From Siphonodentalium dalli (taxonomy: Eukaryota > Mollusca > Scaphopoda > Gadilida > Siphonodentaliidae), in assembly GCA_032622095.1 (NCBI GenBank), contig CP136063.1:275833426-275897425 (forward strand): a DNA stretch of 64,000 nt, written 5' to 3'. The stretch's first letter is position 1; each line of letters begins with the position of its first letter. Made by a program: the position numbers and the translations under genes. A model generated the notes under the pieces. The model ran no database searches. It was not told the DNA's origin and worked only from the letters and a program-made list of their open reading frames with translations. Below, in pieces: positions 11,339-24,307 of the stretch.

Positions 11339-11783
11339 AGTTTAGTGTGCCTATCATTTGCAAAATTAGGTCCCCATGCAGATGGTGAATTTAGTGACGC
11401 TATCCCACATAGCGGGCTGGCATAACTAAATTCACCCTCTGCGGACCTCATTCTGATTAGGCCTCATCTTTTCTGGAATGTTTCTTTATTATCAAATTTC
11501 TATAGAAACTTCTTCACATATATTCTATTTTTTATTTAGTTTAGTTTATCTATATCCCCAAATGCAAATTGCATAATCGAGCATCCCAATGGGTGTACAT
11601 CACAACATTCACCATTTGGGAACTTCAATCTGAGTCTATGTCTCCCATAGCATTTGAGGCCATGCACAATGAGGGCCACAGAGGGTTAATTTGTTTATGC
11701 TATCCTTCTGTGCGGGATAGCATCACTAAATTCCCCTCTGGGTGCTCATTCTGCAAATAACAGGCACACTAAACTCAGGCTTG
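11339..11783. mobile_element. Family H element, copy 1 (left end truncated)
   Basis: The right end GGCACACTAAACTCAGGCTTG and internal palindromes of the family (GGTCC...GGTGAATTTAGTGA against TCACTAAATTC...) are clear; the extreme left end is missing. For the family description see 32408. Confidence 0.65.
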
Positions 11784-11867
11784 TGCCACATAAGTGATGG
11801 CTACAACATGCTACAACAAAACTAATTGACTGAGTGTTCGGACCTTCAAATAAAGTTAGTTGTTCAA

Positions 11868-12275
11868 ACAAGCCTGAGTTCAGCGGGCTAGCATCACTAA
11901 ATTCACACTCTGTGGGCCTCATTCTGCATGGCCTCATCTGATATTGCCCGGAGACATAGACTCAGATTGAAGTTCCCAAATGGTGAATATTGTGATGTAC
12001 ACCCATTGGGAACCTCGATTATGCAATGTGTCGTCTGCCAAGTTGGGGATGTAGAGAAACAGAACTAAAAAAAGAAATAGACTGAATCTATGTGAAGAAG
12101 TTTCTATAGAAATTTGATAATAAAGAAACTTTCCAGAGAAGATGATGCCCAATGAGAATGAGGTCCCCAGAGGATGAATTTAGTTACGCTAGCCCACTAT
12201 GTGACATAGCGTCACCAAATTCACCCTCTGGAGATTTCATTCTGCAAATGACAGACACACTAAACTCAGGATTGT
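11868..12275. mobile_element. Family H element, copy 2
   Basis: Starts CAAGCCTGAGTT, has lost most of its left hairpin, and ends CTAAACTCAGGATTG. Flanks TGTTCAAA and TTTTCAAA match at 7 of 8 positions, consistent with an 8-bp target duplication. Confidence 0.65.
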
Positions 12276-13189
12276 TTTCAAACCGAAGAAATCCATAGGT
12301 TAAGACATCACGGTTACAGTAATGACGTACGCATATTTTATGAGAACGTGTTCATAATTTGATGACGTTCTACCCCAAACATATAGTTGTAACTATATCC
12401 GTGTATTTACTATTTTTCGACAGCTCTCTAATATAATCTATCAACAGAAAAGATGGTGCAATACGAATATCAGTTGATTGACAAGGAGACTGCACCCAAA
12501 GTTTCGTTTTACAAACGTTGTTCCAGCTTGTTTCAGTTGTTCGACTGTCTAATATAATTACCCGCTGAGTTCAAAGTTTTCAACAGACTAGTTGCGGGCA
12601 AATCTAAGGCAGGGTTGTATCAGAAATGATCAGTTCTCATATATGCTATTTGGGGGGGGGGGGGTGCTAATATATCATGTTGTAATATTTTATAGCCTTA
12701 TGTCATTAATTTCGACATCAGACTTATTTATTTAAATTGCAGATAATACTCATTATTGTCCAGTGAGTGTGACTCACCATAACACGTCTAAATACTTAAT
12801 TGTGTATCTGAGAATAATAACTATGAGGAAACATAAGTTTTTGCAATGTTTATACAACTGATGCATGATTTAATTGGTTGCTCTGTTTAGTATTGTTTTC
12901 TCTATCCGATGTGACATCATGAAATCACCATAATGATGTATGTTTATATACCAGTAAATAATTACATCTGACCCATGCACCAATTAATGAGGTTTTGATG
13001 ACCACATCTCGACTTTGAAAAAGAGGAAGTTTTAACACGTTTTGAATTGTTGTCAACCTGGCAAAATTACAATGGTCGTCTCTTATAAAGAGCGTCCATG
13101 CTTCCGTCACCCAAAATGGCAAAATGCAATACTAGTAAGGTGTCTATGTAAAATTATACAGTGTAAGTGTCGTAGACTGTATGAGTCGT
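12276..13189. other. Non-coding stretch
   Basis: Contains a G-run at 12652-12664 and short open frames (for example 12453-12557 on the plus strand) without recognisable homology. Confidence 0.35.
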
Positions 13190-13531
13190 TCATCCAAGGT
13201 TGTCTGAGAAAGAATTGTTCCAAATACGATTGTAAATATCTGACACATATGCATGGTCATTTAGGTGCACTTCAAACAACGTGTTCTCTGAACGGTAGAC
13301 TCTAACGTGCCCTTTTTTGGCGATGTTGTACGGCAGCGTTGCCAATGCCACATAGGCGGAGTTGACGTTATTGTCGTACATCACCGGAGACAATGCATCG
13401 GATGGTCTTCGCGGTGGGTATTTATGTTGGTCACATTCGTTAAAACCGCCATAAAGAGAATGGATATATAAATATATAAAACTTTGATCTTATACCGATC
13501 ATATACCGGTCGTGTAAATAAGCGAGATTAC
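13190..13531 (-). CDS. Unidentified protein-like open stretch (possible exon or pseudogene)
   Basis: A minus-strand frame is open from an in-frame stop near 13532 down to TGA at 13190-13192. Its first third is AT-rich, but from about 13458 onward the translation looks like folded protein rather than noise: aromatic, Pro, Asn and Asp residues are evenly spread, with motifs such as LYGGFNECDQHKYPPRRPSD and SPVMYDNNVNSAYVALATLP. No ATG gives a natural start, so if real this is an internal or terminal exon, or a fossil fragment. No clear splice acceptor was found at the 5' side. I do not recognise the family and assign no function. Nothing nearby on the minus strand is an obvious partner exon. 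Confidence 0.3.
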
Positions 13532-13532
13532 T

Positions 13533-14362
13533 GAGTCGCGGCCGTACTGGATTCATCAGCTCCGTTCCGTGGTTTCAGAGATTCATACATCCCCGGTTCC
13601 GTGGTTTTGGTGCTATCGGCCAAAGTTCTGGAGTAGCATTCCCATGGAGCTTTTGAATATTCATGACCACGGAGCTTGGCCTGGTGGATCCAATATGGCC
13701 GCGAGTTAGTGCTAGGACGTATACCATGTTATTGTCGAGTCCGTACGCTGTGTTAGTAAACAAAACCATGTTATTACCAAGATTTCAATGTTGAATTGGT
13801 CACCGTTAATCACTCTCCTAAAAAAAATCGTTACGGTTTTGTGTATTTTGCATGCGTATCGCTCACTCTTTATGTGATGTATATAAACAAACGCTCCGAC
13901 CACACAAAGTGTATTTTGTGGAAATATGGCATTCATATTATCATTATACTATACTATTGCTATATTCTTGAGGAAATATTCATAATTTGGAAACAGTTAT
14001 TTCTAAATTATAACATATAACGAAGGCCATCCGTGCCTTTAAAGCACCCAATGTCATCGGAGTGGATTCATGCGCACTAACATAAAAGTATACATATATG
14101 TAAAACAACTATCAACAACAACTACATATATACAAATAGATTGATATTTTTTATTTTCATTATTAACAACTCTCCAATAATGAGATTTCGCAATTCAAAA
14201 TCATTGTTATGTAAATATCAGTGTTACATGCAGTGGAATTACCGATAAAAGTCCAATTAGATACTAAATTTTAATCAAAACTTGTTCAGTGAAAAGGGTA
14301 AAATAATTGCAAAATATTCTTAAAATCATATTCAGACTAAATTATTTAATTTTACGACACGA
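13533..14362. other. Non-coding stretch with repeat fragments
   Basis: A fragment at 13728-13768 resembles the foldback at 2041, and GCGTATCGCTCACTCTTTAT at about 13853 recurs at about 15616. The rest is AT-rich and featureless. Confidence 0.4.
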
Positions 14363-14786
14363 TTATAGGTGCTCAATTCGATTCGATGGTCCCCATATCA
14401 TCAGATTCCAACAACAACAACAACAACATTTTTTATATGCCACTTCAGTTATCAGAATCGATTAGTTGCCCAAAAATAATGCTAACCACAGTCAACGTGT
14501 TATTTATCTACGGGTTGTAAAATTTCTGACATCCAAAGCCACTTGATTTAGAGTTATTCATCTTCATTCGCAATTTGGTCCGAGACCGTCGGCTTGACGA
14601 CTTTTTACCAGGCTGTAAAAAAAACTATACGCATCTCGAGAAATATTAAATTTCAAATATCGCCGCGATAATCTGATCACTCTGAACGTTTATGGATGGG
14701 TTCATCGACTCGAATCAAATATTGTTTTACCCCCGAAACCAAAGAAATAGTAATTGGAAGCGATAACTCAGATTATGTATCTTTAA
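14363..14786. mobile_element. Foldback MITE, family B, copy 2 (diverged)
   Basis: The right part (GACTCGAATCAAATATTG, CCAAAGAAATAGTAAT, GTATCTTTAA) and the left end TTATAGGTGCTCAATTCGAT match family B. The arms no longer pair fully. Contains an ACAACA microsatellite at about 14410-14428. Confidence 0.55.
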
Positions 14787-15989
14787 TGACGTTTATCGAC
14801 AGTTCGTTAAAAACAGTGTTGTTCACATGACAATGGTTTCAACACTTGACATTTAGTTATTGACGAACTATCAATAACCTATACAAGAACAAAATTGATC
14901 TGTTCATCCGTGTTCCTTTTGTGGCGATGTTTTTTACACACATTTATATTTTTCACATTTATCCACTGCGAGTGTCTTGTGTCCCTTAAATTTAAACTCA
15001 ACAGGGTCGATAAAAAAGCGCCACGCACTCGTTTTGTGCAGCCTGTGTTTGAAATTAAGGGCAATTTCTTTTGTTTTTGGGCATACGAGCGGTCTGGCTT
15101 TGTTTATACAGTACAAAGTGAAGGTTAAGTTGACTATACTTAATTACACATATACATGTTCTAATTATTGCGGTGCTATCAGTGAATATATAGATGTCCT
15201 TATATCTGGTTGGATAATGATGAGATATTACGGAAGGGTCAATTAGCAACGCTCCGAAAATAATTAAGATTTACCATAGAAGCTATCAACGTTGCCATAT
15301 ATAGACGCAGCTGTGACACCTATAAACTCTGTCGGCCAATAACTGTCATGCACATCATGCGCTTACAAGAAAAACATAGTCCGAAATGGTAACGCCATCA
15401 AAATCATATTATTAGGCACATGTATAAATCATAATATAAAATATATTGGTTTCATGAATGCACCACCTCAGAATTCCGTTAAATCCTTCAAATTATTACA
15501 AAAACTACGGCTTATTACTGCCGGTTTCTCATTCACCACACCAGAAAGCCTCAAAAGCGGACCAAAAATCTACTAATCGGATTAAATATACGCCGATACT
15601 TCGCAATACGTCCTTTGCGTATCGCTCACTCTTTATGTGCTGTATAAACAAACACTCCGATCACACAATGTTCTACATTCCAACTGAGACGTATACGTCA
15701 TCAGCAAAGTTAGCTGTTAATATAATATTGTGTTCACGCAATAAAATCTTCAAGGGGGGGGGGGGGGCAGCCATTGTTCATACCAAAACATCGAAAGCAA
15801 TTAACGCGGTCATAAAAAAAGAGACATACGCGAACATACATCCGCGAAAACCCAAAATGTGTTGTCCTGCAATATATCCCCATCGCGATAGCTCCATTGA
15901 CACGGCCTGATCAGCCTTACTAAAATAACTCGCATCGCGTGAAACCAGAAATGGGGACATGACAATCTGCGGGATGGGATGGGATATGG
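14787..15989. other. Non-coding stretch; one arm of a distant inverted repeat
   Basis: Bases 15355-15490 are the inverse of 19985-20130 (shared TTACAAGAAAACCATAGTC-type and ATAAAATATATTGGTTTC segments). A G-run lies at 15754-15767. Several overlapping short open frames at 14879-15249 resemble nothing I can name. Confidence 0.45.
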
Positions 15990-16383
15990 GACAAAACGAC
16001 AATCTGCGGAACAGAATTTCAAATTGAGTGGGACGGCCGATATATCGAGGAATACAGGGCGTAGGGGTCTCATTTTGGTGTCTAACGAAAGGCCCACGTT
16101 CGCCCTATCCAAACATATTAACCCCACCACTAACCAAACACCAGAAGTTGCATTATTTGATCGACAACTGACCTAACATGGGGTGGAATTTGGGATAGAA
16201 TGACAATCTGCGGGACAGGATTTTCAAATTGCGTGGGACGACCGATAGCTCGAGGAATACAGCGCATAGAGGGCTACTTTTGGTGTCTAACGAAAGGTCC
16301 ACATTCGCCCTATCCACACATATTAACCCCGCCACTGACCGGACACCGGAAGTTACATTATTCGGTCGACAACTGACCTAACA
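15990..16383. repeat. ~203-bp tandem repeat, 2 copies
   Basis: Two diverged head-to-tail copies, each starting near GACAATCTGCGG and ending with GTCGACAACTGACCTAACAT or a near match. Copy starts are at about 15998 and 16200. Confidence 0.8.
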
Positions 16384-16949
16384 TAAAATGCCACAAACAC
16401 GAAAAACTGCGTTCGACATTAATGTTTAGAATTTAGATTTCTCGATGAATACACTAGCAAACAACACGTTTTCGGTATCAAATAACGCAGTGGAATACTG
16501 TGCATTCGTTTTTAGCTACAATATGGCTGTTTTAGGGCGAATATTGTAATGGCGAACACGCAAACACGCTCCGATAAAACAGCTAAAAATAGACTCGATG
16601 TTTACAATTACAGGATCGATTTCAGCCGGTATATTCAATATAATGGGGCGTATAGTATATATCAAAATGTAGAATTAGACACAGGGAATGTATTTTTTTC
16701 CAAATGGGTCCACCAGGCGGTGAAATTGTTGCATAAATTCGCTCCAAGATATTCGCACTTATTTTTATTTCAGTTGTGACTCAAAGCCCAGATGCCGGAG
16801 CCCAGCGACTAAAAGCCAAGTTACAAAATAGATCAACTGGTTTGAACGAATGAATATGTCAATGGTAAGACTATTCAAAAGAATATTCAAATCAAATAGT
16901 GTTTATAGACTTAAAAACTTATGTGTCCGCCATTCATATATGCGGTGGA
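16384..16949. other. Non-coding or weakly coding stretch
   Basis: A plus-strand frame at 16549-16779 starts with ATGGCGAACACG and runs 76 codons. No family resemblance or splice context was seen, so it is left unassigned. Confidence 0.3.
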
Positions 16950-17425
16950 AGTTCTCATATTATCTGCCAGTCATACGCGGGGGAGATTCTCATATGAACA
17001 TATTATCTGCCGGTCATACGCGGTGGAGGTTCATATTATCCGCCGGTCATACGTAGGGGATGTTCTCATATGAACATACTATCCGTCGGTCATACGCGGT
17101 GGAGGTTCTCATATGAACATACTATCCGCCGGTCATACGCGAGGGAGGTTCTCATATTATCCACCGGTCATACGCGAGGGAGGTTCTCATATTATCCACC
17201 GGCCATACGTAGGGGAGGTTCTCATATGAACATATTATCTGCCAGTCATACGCGGTGGAGGTTCATATTATCCGCCGGTCATACGCGAGGGAAGTTTTCA
17301 TATTATCCTCCAGTCATACGCGGGGGAGGTTCTGATATGAACATATTATCTGCTGGTCATACGCGGTGGAGGTTCATATTATCCACCGGTCATACGCGAG
17401 GGAAGTTCTCATATTATCCAAATCA
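16950..17425. repeat. ~35-bp minisatellite with higher-order variation
   Basis: About 13 copies of a unit containing CCGGTCATACGCG(G/A)GGGAGGTT and TCATATTATC. In some units the tail is expanded with TCATATGAACATA. Long and short units alternate irregularly. Confidence 0.88.
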
Positions 17426-17754
17426 ACGTAGCAGTAAGCATCCTTAGTACTTTTAGGGCAAATTGAATGGTATTTCAAGGTGGAGTTTGGCAAATTACAG
17501 TATTTTTCACATTTCTGCCAGAATTATACATATATAAGGTTAATGTGAATCTATTTTGTTATATTTCTGTGTATATATATACAAGGTATATTCTACAAAA
17601 ACGGTGTTACAACTATTAATAGTCAACTATGAATATATCATGTAAAAAAATAAGGGCAAAAAGTCTCAGCCCTCGCCCAACGCCCTAAAACATTCGGGCA
17701 TCCGTACGGCTATGTTAGCTGCCTGTATTATTTAGGAGATAAACATACCCTGTT
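17426..17754. other. Non-coding stretch
   Basis: AT-rich; nothing recognised. Confidence 0.35.
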
Positions 17755-19172
17755 GAGTTGTACATTCTGGGATTCGAACATGAAAACAGTTTGTGAACGA
17801 GCCGGCTTGCCGGCGAGTTCACAAATTGTTTTCATGCTCAAATCCCAGAATCACTGGGGGGAAACTGTTTCACCAGAATCGATTCTATCGCCCTTCCGGT
17901 TCCGTCTCTATCGAATTAAGTTCCGACTCTTTCGCGATTTCTAAAACATATTTTCAAAGTTTTGACCGTTGTTTATAGACTGAATGTCAAAACAGAATGT
18001 ATTCTCCAATAACAATCGACAGATTATGTCTTTATACGTGTTTATTGATGACAGTAATGGAAAATCGGCTGCATGTTGTGCACAGTTAGAGACGTAGTGC
18101 ATTTGGGTGCATTTCCCATGAAAATTAAGCAGCACTTTGATGCTCAGATTATCGGACTTGTCTACTTTAAATTGGACTGAAACTTGTCAAGTTTTATGGT
18201 TGAACATTAGATAATTATAATACAATACCCCCTCCCCCCCCCCCCCCCCCCGACGGTTCCTCGCCGTACAAGTCCTTCAAATTAGTGCCTCAAAAAGCAA
18301 CAAAAGGTTCCGATTCTATTTTGATGTTTATGTTCACGATCGGTTCTTTCGTTCCTGTTTACAGTACATTCATATTCGATCAGATTATTTTATTGTACAT
18401 ATATAGTTGCCCAATGACAATACATGGTCATATATGTTTTAAAATGTAGCCATATATATAGTAAATCAATAGATGAGTTTTAGTGGTCCCAAACGATCAT
18501 AGGTCAGATATTAAAGATGATCGACCGATAATCTTTAATATCCAACCTATGATGCTTTGGGACTACTGAAAAAACTCATATTGGTGTTGCTGTGACTATA
18601 GTTTGAACCATATATGGTAATATGGCAACTAGAAACACAAATGAACTATCTGGTCGAATATAATATTGCATTAAACGGGGGGCGAAAGAACCGATCGTGA
18701 ACATAAAAATCACATTAGAATCCGAACATTGCGTTGCTTCTTTTGGTGGATTAATTTGAGGGTCTTTTACTGTGAGGAGCCATCGAGAGCTGTGCTGTAA
18801 TCGTGTCCTGGTGTTCGATCATACAAGAAGACATATTTCAGTCAAATTAAAAGGTAAAAAGGCCGATAAAAGGAGCATAAAAATTCTGCTTAATTTACAA
18901 AGGAAATGCACACAAACACATTACTCTTCTAAGTGTGCAAAAATAGCAGACTTCGCATTATTATAATTACGCACAAAGACACAATCTAGCGACAGTTTTT
19001 GTAAAATACGTTCTGTTTTAACATTTAGTGTATAAATGGAGGTCAAAACTTTGAAAACATTTGTTTCAAGTCGCGAAAGAGACGGGACTTAATTCGATAG
19101 AGACGGAACCCAATAGGCGATAGAATCGATTCTTGTGAAACAGTTTCCCCCCAGTGCTCAAATGTACAACGA
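17755..19172. mobile_element. 1.4-kb foldback element
   Basis: The left half and the inverse of the right half align almost end to end, with the axis near 18512 (AGATATTAAAGAT against ATCTTTAATATC). Clear paired blocks are CTGGGGGGAAACTGTTTCAC with its inverse at 19133-19154, ATCGATTCTATCGCC, CTCTATCGAATTAAGT and CAAAGTTTTGACC. The left end also has a nested perfect hairpin at 17763-17847 centred on GCCGGCTTGCCGGC, and outermost GTTGTACATT/AATGTACAAC. An 18-base C-run lies in the left arm (18234-18251). No ORF; the mobilising enzyme is unknown. Confidence 0.75.
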
Positions 19173-20464
19173 AACAGGGTACGTTTATCTCCATTGTAAT
19201 TCAATCTAGCAAGGAATTTGCAAAAACACTGTATAAAATGTATCATTTAGTCATTTTCATGACACGAATCGAGACTTTCATTTTGCCGTTGTCACCGTGC
19301 ACAAATCGTTGGGTTTGTTCATTGCGTTACTCCGAACACTGCTCCGCAACCATTTCCTGTGGGGGGGGGGCGTGTTGGCTCGTTTCGCTACTCCGTTCTG
19401 TGCCGATGAAATTGTACCGTGCCACATTCAGATTTGATGCACGCTGAAGCGGCCGATGTTGGTGAATCGAAAACTAAAGTTAGCCACTCTCGGCCAATCA
19501 GAATGCTTGTTTTAGTGACAAATACTCAATTGAATTACAATTCCATATACACACCCCTGCTATATTATGCACCATTGCTGTAGATGCGTCATGGTATTAG
19601 CTATGGTACGCATATGCGTATGTCATGCAGTGGTGTATTATTACGCGCGTTCCGCATGTATACTGATGTAGAGATTCCTGTTTCGCCTGGGCGCATGGGA
19701 ATTTTTGGGATGATTAAAAGTCGAACTGCGACCGGAGGCCGAGTCCGGTAAAAGGTGTATAGTTGGGAATTTCAATTTCGTTTATTGTCGTTAACATTAT
19801 GTCAATAATGTTCATTTTTGGTTTGTGATAAGCTATGCTAATTACAAATAAAAGAAATGGAAAAGATAATTTGTAAGTCATATATATTTCAACTTTTATA
19901 GACATGTTTCGTTCTGCAGCCCACTGATGGTTGTGGTCGGAGACGGCTGAGTCGGCCGCCGGTTCGTTAATTAGGTGCTGGTTGTTATTGTTATTTTAAC
20001 GGAATTCTGAGTTGGTCATTCGCGAAACCAATATATTTTATATTCTATAATTACAAGCATGGGTATATAATATATGATCTTGAGCGCGTTACCATTTCTG
20101 ACTATGGTTTTCTTGTAAGCAATGGCAGCGATTCGAAACGAACTTGAGTGGCAGTGGAGCGCGTTACATGTGATATATTAATCCAGGACATTGTGGTTTG
20201 CAACCCCCGCCCAATATTTTGAGGATAACACCGCGTGCAACTTCGTGGGCTGGTATCTTTAAATCGTGTGCTTTCTCGGAATATAATATATTGTTTATAA
20301 CATGTTTCGGTATGGTCAGACGTGCAGCGCCCAAAAGTGAAATTGGTGAAAGTCTGTATATAACAATTTCTCGAAATTCAAAAAGTTCTCGAATTTCAAC
20401 AGCACATAAATGGGACTGCTATATTGCGTATATATAATCATGTTCTTTTTGGTTTCGAACGCGT
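19173..20464. other. Non-coding stretch; partner arm of 15355-15490
   Basis: Bases 19985-20130 are the inverse of 15355-15490. No credible exon was seen. The interior between the two arms includes the foldback at 17755 and the minisatellite at 16950, so the pair may be remnants of one long-TIR element or two copies in opposite orientation. Confidence 0.45.
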
Positions 20465-20749
20465 TCACGTATCCGTTATTCCTTCAAGTGTATCAGTGTC
20501 CATTATAATCTCTATCATTCCATCCAGAGAATGCAGATCTGCATCTTTTACGACATCGTTGGCGCAGTTACTAGCTGGGTTTCTATAGGATTTCGCTAAC
20601 TGAGGAACCATCATATCGTAAAGACAACACAATGCCTCTCGCGAAGTCTTGTGTTTCGTTGGTTTCTGTTCTTCTTTCTGATTGGTTGACTTTTTCATTA
20701 CGCATTTTGCAGTTTGTACTTTCCTGGCTGATTTTCTAAATTGGTCCAT
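20465..20749 (-). CDS. Small hypothetical protein
   Basis: A complete ATG-to-stop frame of 94 codons (ATG at 20749-20747). The translation has a basic, Lys/Gln-rich N-terminal part (residues 1-45), a segment SREALCCLYDMMVPQLAKSY (about 37-56) and an acidic C-terminus ending LEGITDT. Composition is more protein-like than most open frames here, but no family is recognised and no promoter or neighbouring exon supports it. It could be a small single-exon gene, a terminal exon, or chance. Confidence 0.25.
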   Translation of the reverse strand: MDQFRKSARKVQTAKCVMKKSTNQKEEQKPTKHKTSREALCCLYDMMVPQLAKSYRNPASNCANDVVKDADLHSLDGMIEIIMDTDTLEGITDT

Positions 20750-20779
20750 TGTCACGTGGGACTCGAAAGTATATTGCAA

Positions 20780-22298
20780 AAACTATATTCAAAACATGCA
20801 CGGGTGTGCAAAATCTGAACTGGTGTAATGTCGAACGAACTGAACACAAAATAGAATGTAACCTCCCTCCTCCAAGAAAACAAACTGAAGTATATCCGAT
20901 CTAGAAATCAGAATGTATATCCATGGTGGCAATAGTAAGAGTGGTTATTTTTGAAGTAGGCGTATAGTGTGACCGTTTGCAACAAAAATAGGAAATCGTT
21001 TCCCAAACCTGTGTGGCTGAATGAAATTGTACTTCTAACATACAAGTTTAGGCTAATTGGTCGTATATAGTAACCACACTAAGCACAGATTTACGGCGAG
21101 GGCGTCAGGAGCGCCAATAAATCCGATGGACTAATATTCTAATAAAGCTGTATTAATCCATATTATTCCAGGATCCAAATCATGTTAACAAAACATATAA
21201 GGGTGCGATAGGTCCTTAAGTGTAATCTACTTATATATATAGGCCAATAATATGGTTCACCGATTATACTTATGCGATTATCACTGATATCACGACAGGC
21301 ATAAACTCGTGCCAAATAACTTTAGATTTTTTGGTCATGAATTGAATTGTTTATTTGCAAAGTCAACATCGAAGTTGCAACATGTTACAACGTATATACA
21401 ATACAAAAACTACAAAACAAAAATTAATTCTCCATCATATTATATGGCATTAATAATAATGGCAAATAATACAACTACATTCAGGAATATGTTTTCTCAA
21501 ATGGTTTGCCTCATATAATATTTATATTATATATAATATAATATAATACTTGCGTCATGGTCACTTTAAACGCTAATTTTAAGAAAATGCTCTCTTTTCA
21601 ATATATTTTTATTTAGCAGTGACAGCAATCTGTATAATTTATTTCTGTTAGGATTTTCCCAGTGATACTCCGGGATATGCATGTTGATACTATTTAATAG
21701 GAGTTATCTCGGCGGATTTTATTACTTTTTATTTTACTTTAAACATATTTTATTCGTATATAAATATACAAAAGGGATCGGGGCACAAGTTATTTCAACT
21801 TAGGTATCCCCTCTCCGGCCGTACAAAATTGACAATACATTGTTATAAAATGACAAAAAGGCGATAACAGAAACGTTTGTACAATGGTGAGAAAACAATT
21901 TGAGTTTGCATTTGGTCGAATAACATCTTTCAGCGTATGTGTTTATGGATTACCATTAGGACGAGCATAAATCTATGCATATCTATATATCTATTGTGAT
22001 ATTTAAGGAAGATGTGAAATATAGGTTTCAAGGCTATGTATGTATATCAAACTATTGACAGTAAGGTTAAGCTGAATTTGTATAGTATTAAATTTGGCGA
22101 TTCGCCCAATGACGCACTTGACAGTTACGCTGTAAGAAATTATCGGATTTTATGACCATGTATACTTGAAAAGGGAAAGTACACGTAGCACATTATTTAA
22201 CTCATATAATAATAGTACCATATTAAATTAAAACACACAGGCAAGAAGTACAATATCCAGTTTACCAAAAGTTATTTCTCCAAATATGCCGAATATAT
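20780..22298. other. AT-rich non-coding stretch
   Basis: No gene, RNA or transposon boundary recognised. An ATATAATATA-type simple repeat lies at about 21515-21550. Confidence 0.45.
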
Positions 22299-22563
22299 AT
22301 GACCCTTTCTGTACAAAATACTCTATCATTGACGAATAGCACTGTAGTTCCCTCAGGGAATGTTCAGATAATAAGTTCAACAAACGACGTTGTTGAACTT
22401 ATATTATCTGAACATTTCCCTGTAATAAATAGGACACCTTCTGTACTTGTATTATCTGCGTCTGCTTATGTTTCCTGAATACCCCTCCAAATGAATAATA
22501 GACCATTCCAATGTATACGTTTATAACTGACTGGGAAAATTCATTTAGTATAGAAAGGGTTAA
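22299..22563. mobile_element. TTAA-type MITE, family E, copy 1
   Basis: Right end TTTAGTATAGAAAGGGTTAA; left end diverged (ATGACCCTTTCTGTACAAAAT). Internal palindrome at 22357-22424 on GTTCAGATAATAAGTTCAAC. The better preserved copy is at 36917. Confidence 0.65.
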
Positions 22564-22719
22564 AATTCGTTAAATGTAAACATAAATATGCACACTTCAT
22601 GCTTGAAATCGCTGCTGATAATTTTGATGCTGCATAATTATTTATGTTTCAAATCCATAATTTTAATTTAAAATACGTAAGATACAAATGGAATTTTGCG
22701 AATTTGGTCTGATTCAATA

Positions 22720-22805
22720 GGCAATGGGACAGAGAGGTGCATGGTGCAATTGTATATTGCAACGTGGAAACCCCAACAACGGACACCCTCTAGCCACATA
22801 CATGC
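22720..22805. mobile_element. Relic end of a hAT-1-like element
   Basis: GGACACCCTCTAGCCACATACATGC resembles the right terminus of hAT element 1 (CCCTCTAGCCACATCCCTG). No left end was identified. Confidence 0.45.
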
Positions 22806-24307
22806 ACGTGCTTAACATCATATGGTTGATCAAAAATAATGCTTTGACAAATTCTAGCGTTTTCGATATCCTTACTTCTAATATACTCGATACAATGATT
22901 CAATTCGAGACTCGTTATCATTCATAATCTTTGTTGCTGAAATACACAGGCCCATAGCATCTCGTCCTAACTAGATTACTAATTATATTGTTATCTACCC
23001 AAACGAAAAACGAGAACAAATGCGAATTCCATAATAATTGGACCAAACTAATGGCCTGGGGCCTGTTTCATGAAGCAAGGTCATAAGATTATCTTAAGAT
23101 GGACTTAATCTAAGATCTAAGGTGGATCTTATGATGTAACTTTTCCGTTTCAAGAACGCGTTTCACAAAACAAGATTAAGTCCTACTTAAGTAGTAAGTT
23201 AAGTTCCCGCTCATTTAGACTGGTTATCGACAATTTTCTACAGTCCGGAACAAAAAAATGTGGGCTTGTGCAATCTTTATGTACGGCATTGAGAGGTTAT
23301 CGAGAAAGAGCCGAGTCCGAGTTGACATTATTGTGTGACAGGGATGCTGGATAGCGGCTGTGGTGGGGGTGGGCGAATCAGCGCATGTATCTTAGTGTCT
23401 ATATAGTCAGTGGCCTTATATTCGCATATGGATCTTAGACTTGTATGAGTTCCATGATGTGAATTCGAACATGAGTACATCGCAGGCTCTTAAAATGACG
23501 AGCTTTGCGTTTACTGGCGAGTGGCGGTGTCAGGAATAAGACAATATAATTATATGGATCGATGCATGACTTCGACCATGCATTCACGCCGAGTTAATCC
23601 ACTGAGATTTTTTATGTGAGCCGACATAACTCGTGTATTATCGACCACCGCTCTCTACGTGTATCAATAATCAAAATAATTCGGCGATGTCATCAGGACA
23701 CACATAGGTCATTTTTCGATTCAAAGGGAAATGAAAAATATTTGTTAGAGTAACTTTTTTATTATTTTTATGCAGATGTTTATGCGGTTGTCATACCATG
23801 GATATATATATAACTACGTTTTCATTAGCACACTCGTATTAAGGGGTGTCATCGTTACGGGTGTGTATATCATATATACAGTATGCTGTACAACGGTCAT
23901 CCCACCCCTGCAAAACAAAACATGACAAATATTTGGACAGCCTTGAAAATCACGACATATGGGCGTGGGCATAAACTCAATAAAAATAATATTCTCTATA
24001 GAAAATTGTCACTATTTCTAAAACATATTTTGATAAAGAGCGTTTGTGTTACTTGTCCTATATGTCATATCTGCTTTGTAAACAGCCGACGGAAATTTGG
24101 AAAGAGGAAAGAATCAATACATTAATTGATCTCATTTTACCCCATCTCCCCACACACATATGGAATAACATAGAGGAGATTGTGAGCTTTGAGCTAGGCC
24201 ATAATTCTTATCAAAAGTTTAATTCGTGGGTAATACAATTTTATAATATATATTATCTATAGGTCACATACACAGCTGATAATTGACTATATCCTACATT
24301 CGACAAG

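Noticed and set aside
14879-15249. Possible decayed C2H2 zinc finger on the minus strand (CEKYKC...)
   Set aside because: Cys and His spacing does not fit the C2H2 pattern, and stops interrupt every frame.
17763-17850. Possible tRNA-derived SINE B-box (GTTCGAATCCC on the minus strand)
   Set aside because: It is part of a perfect palindrome, no A-box at the right distance, and no tRNA fold.
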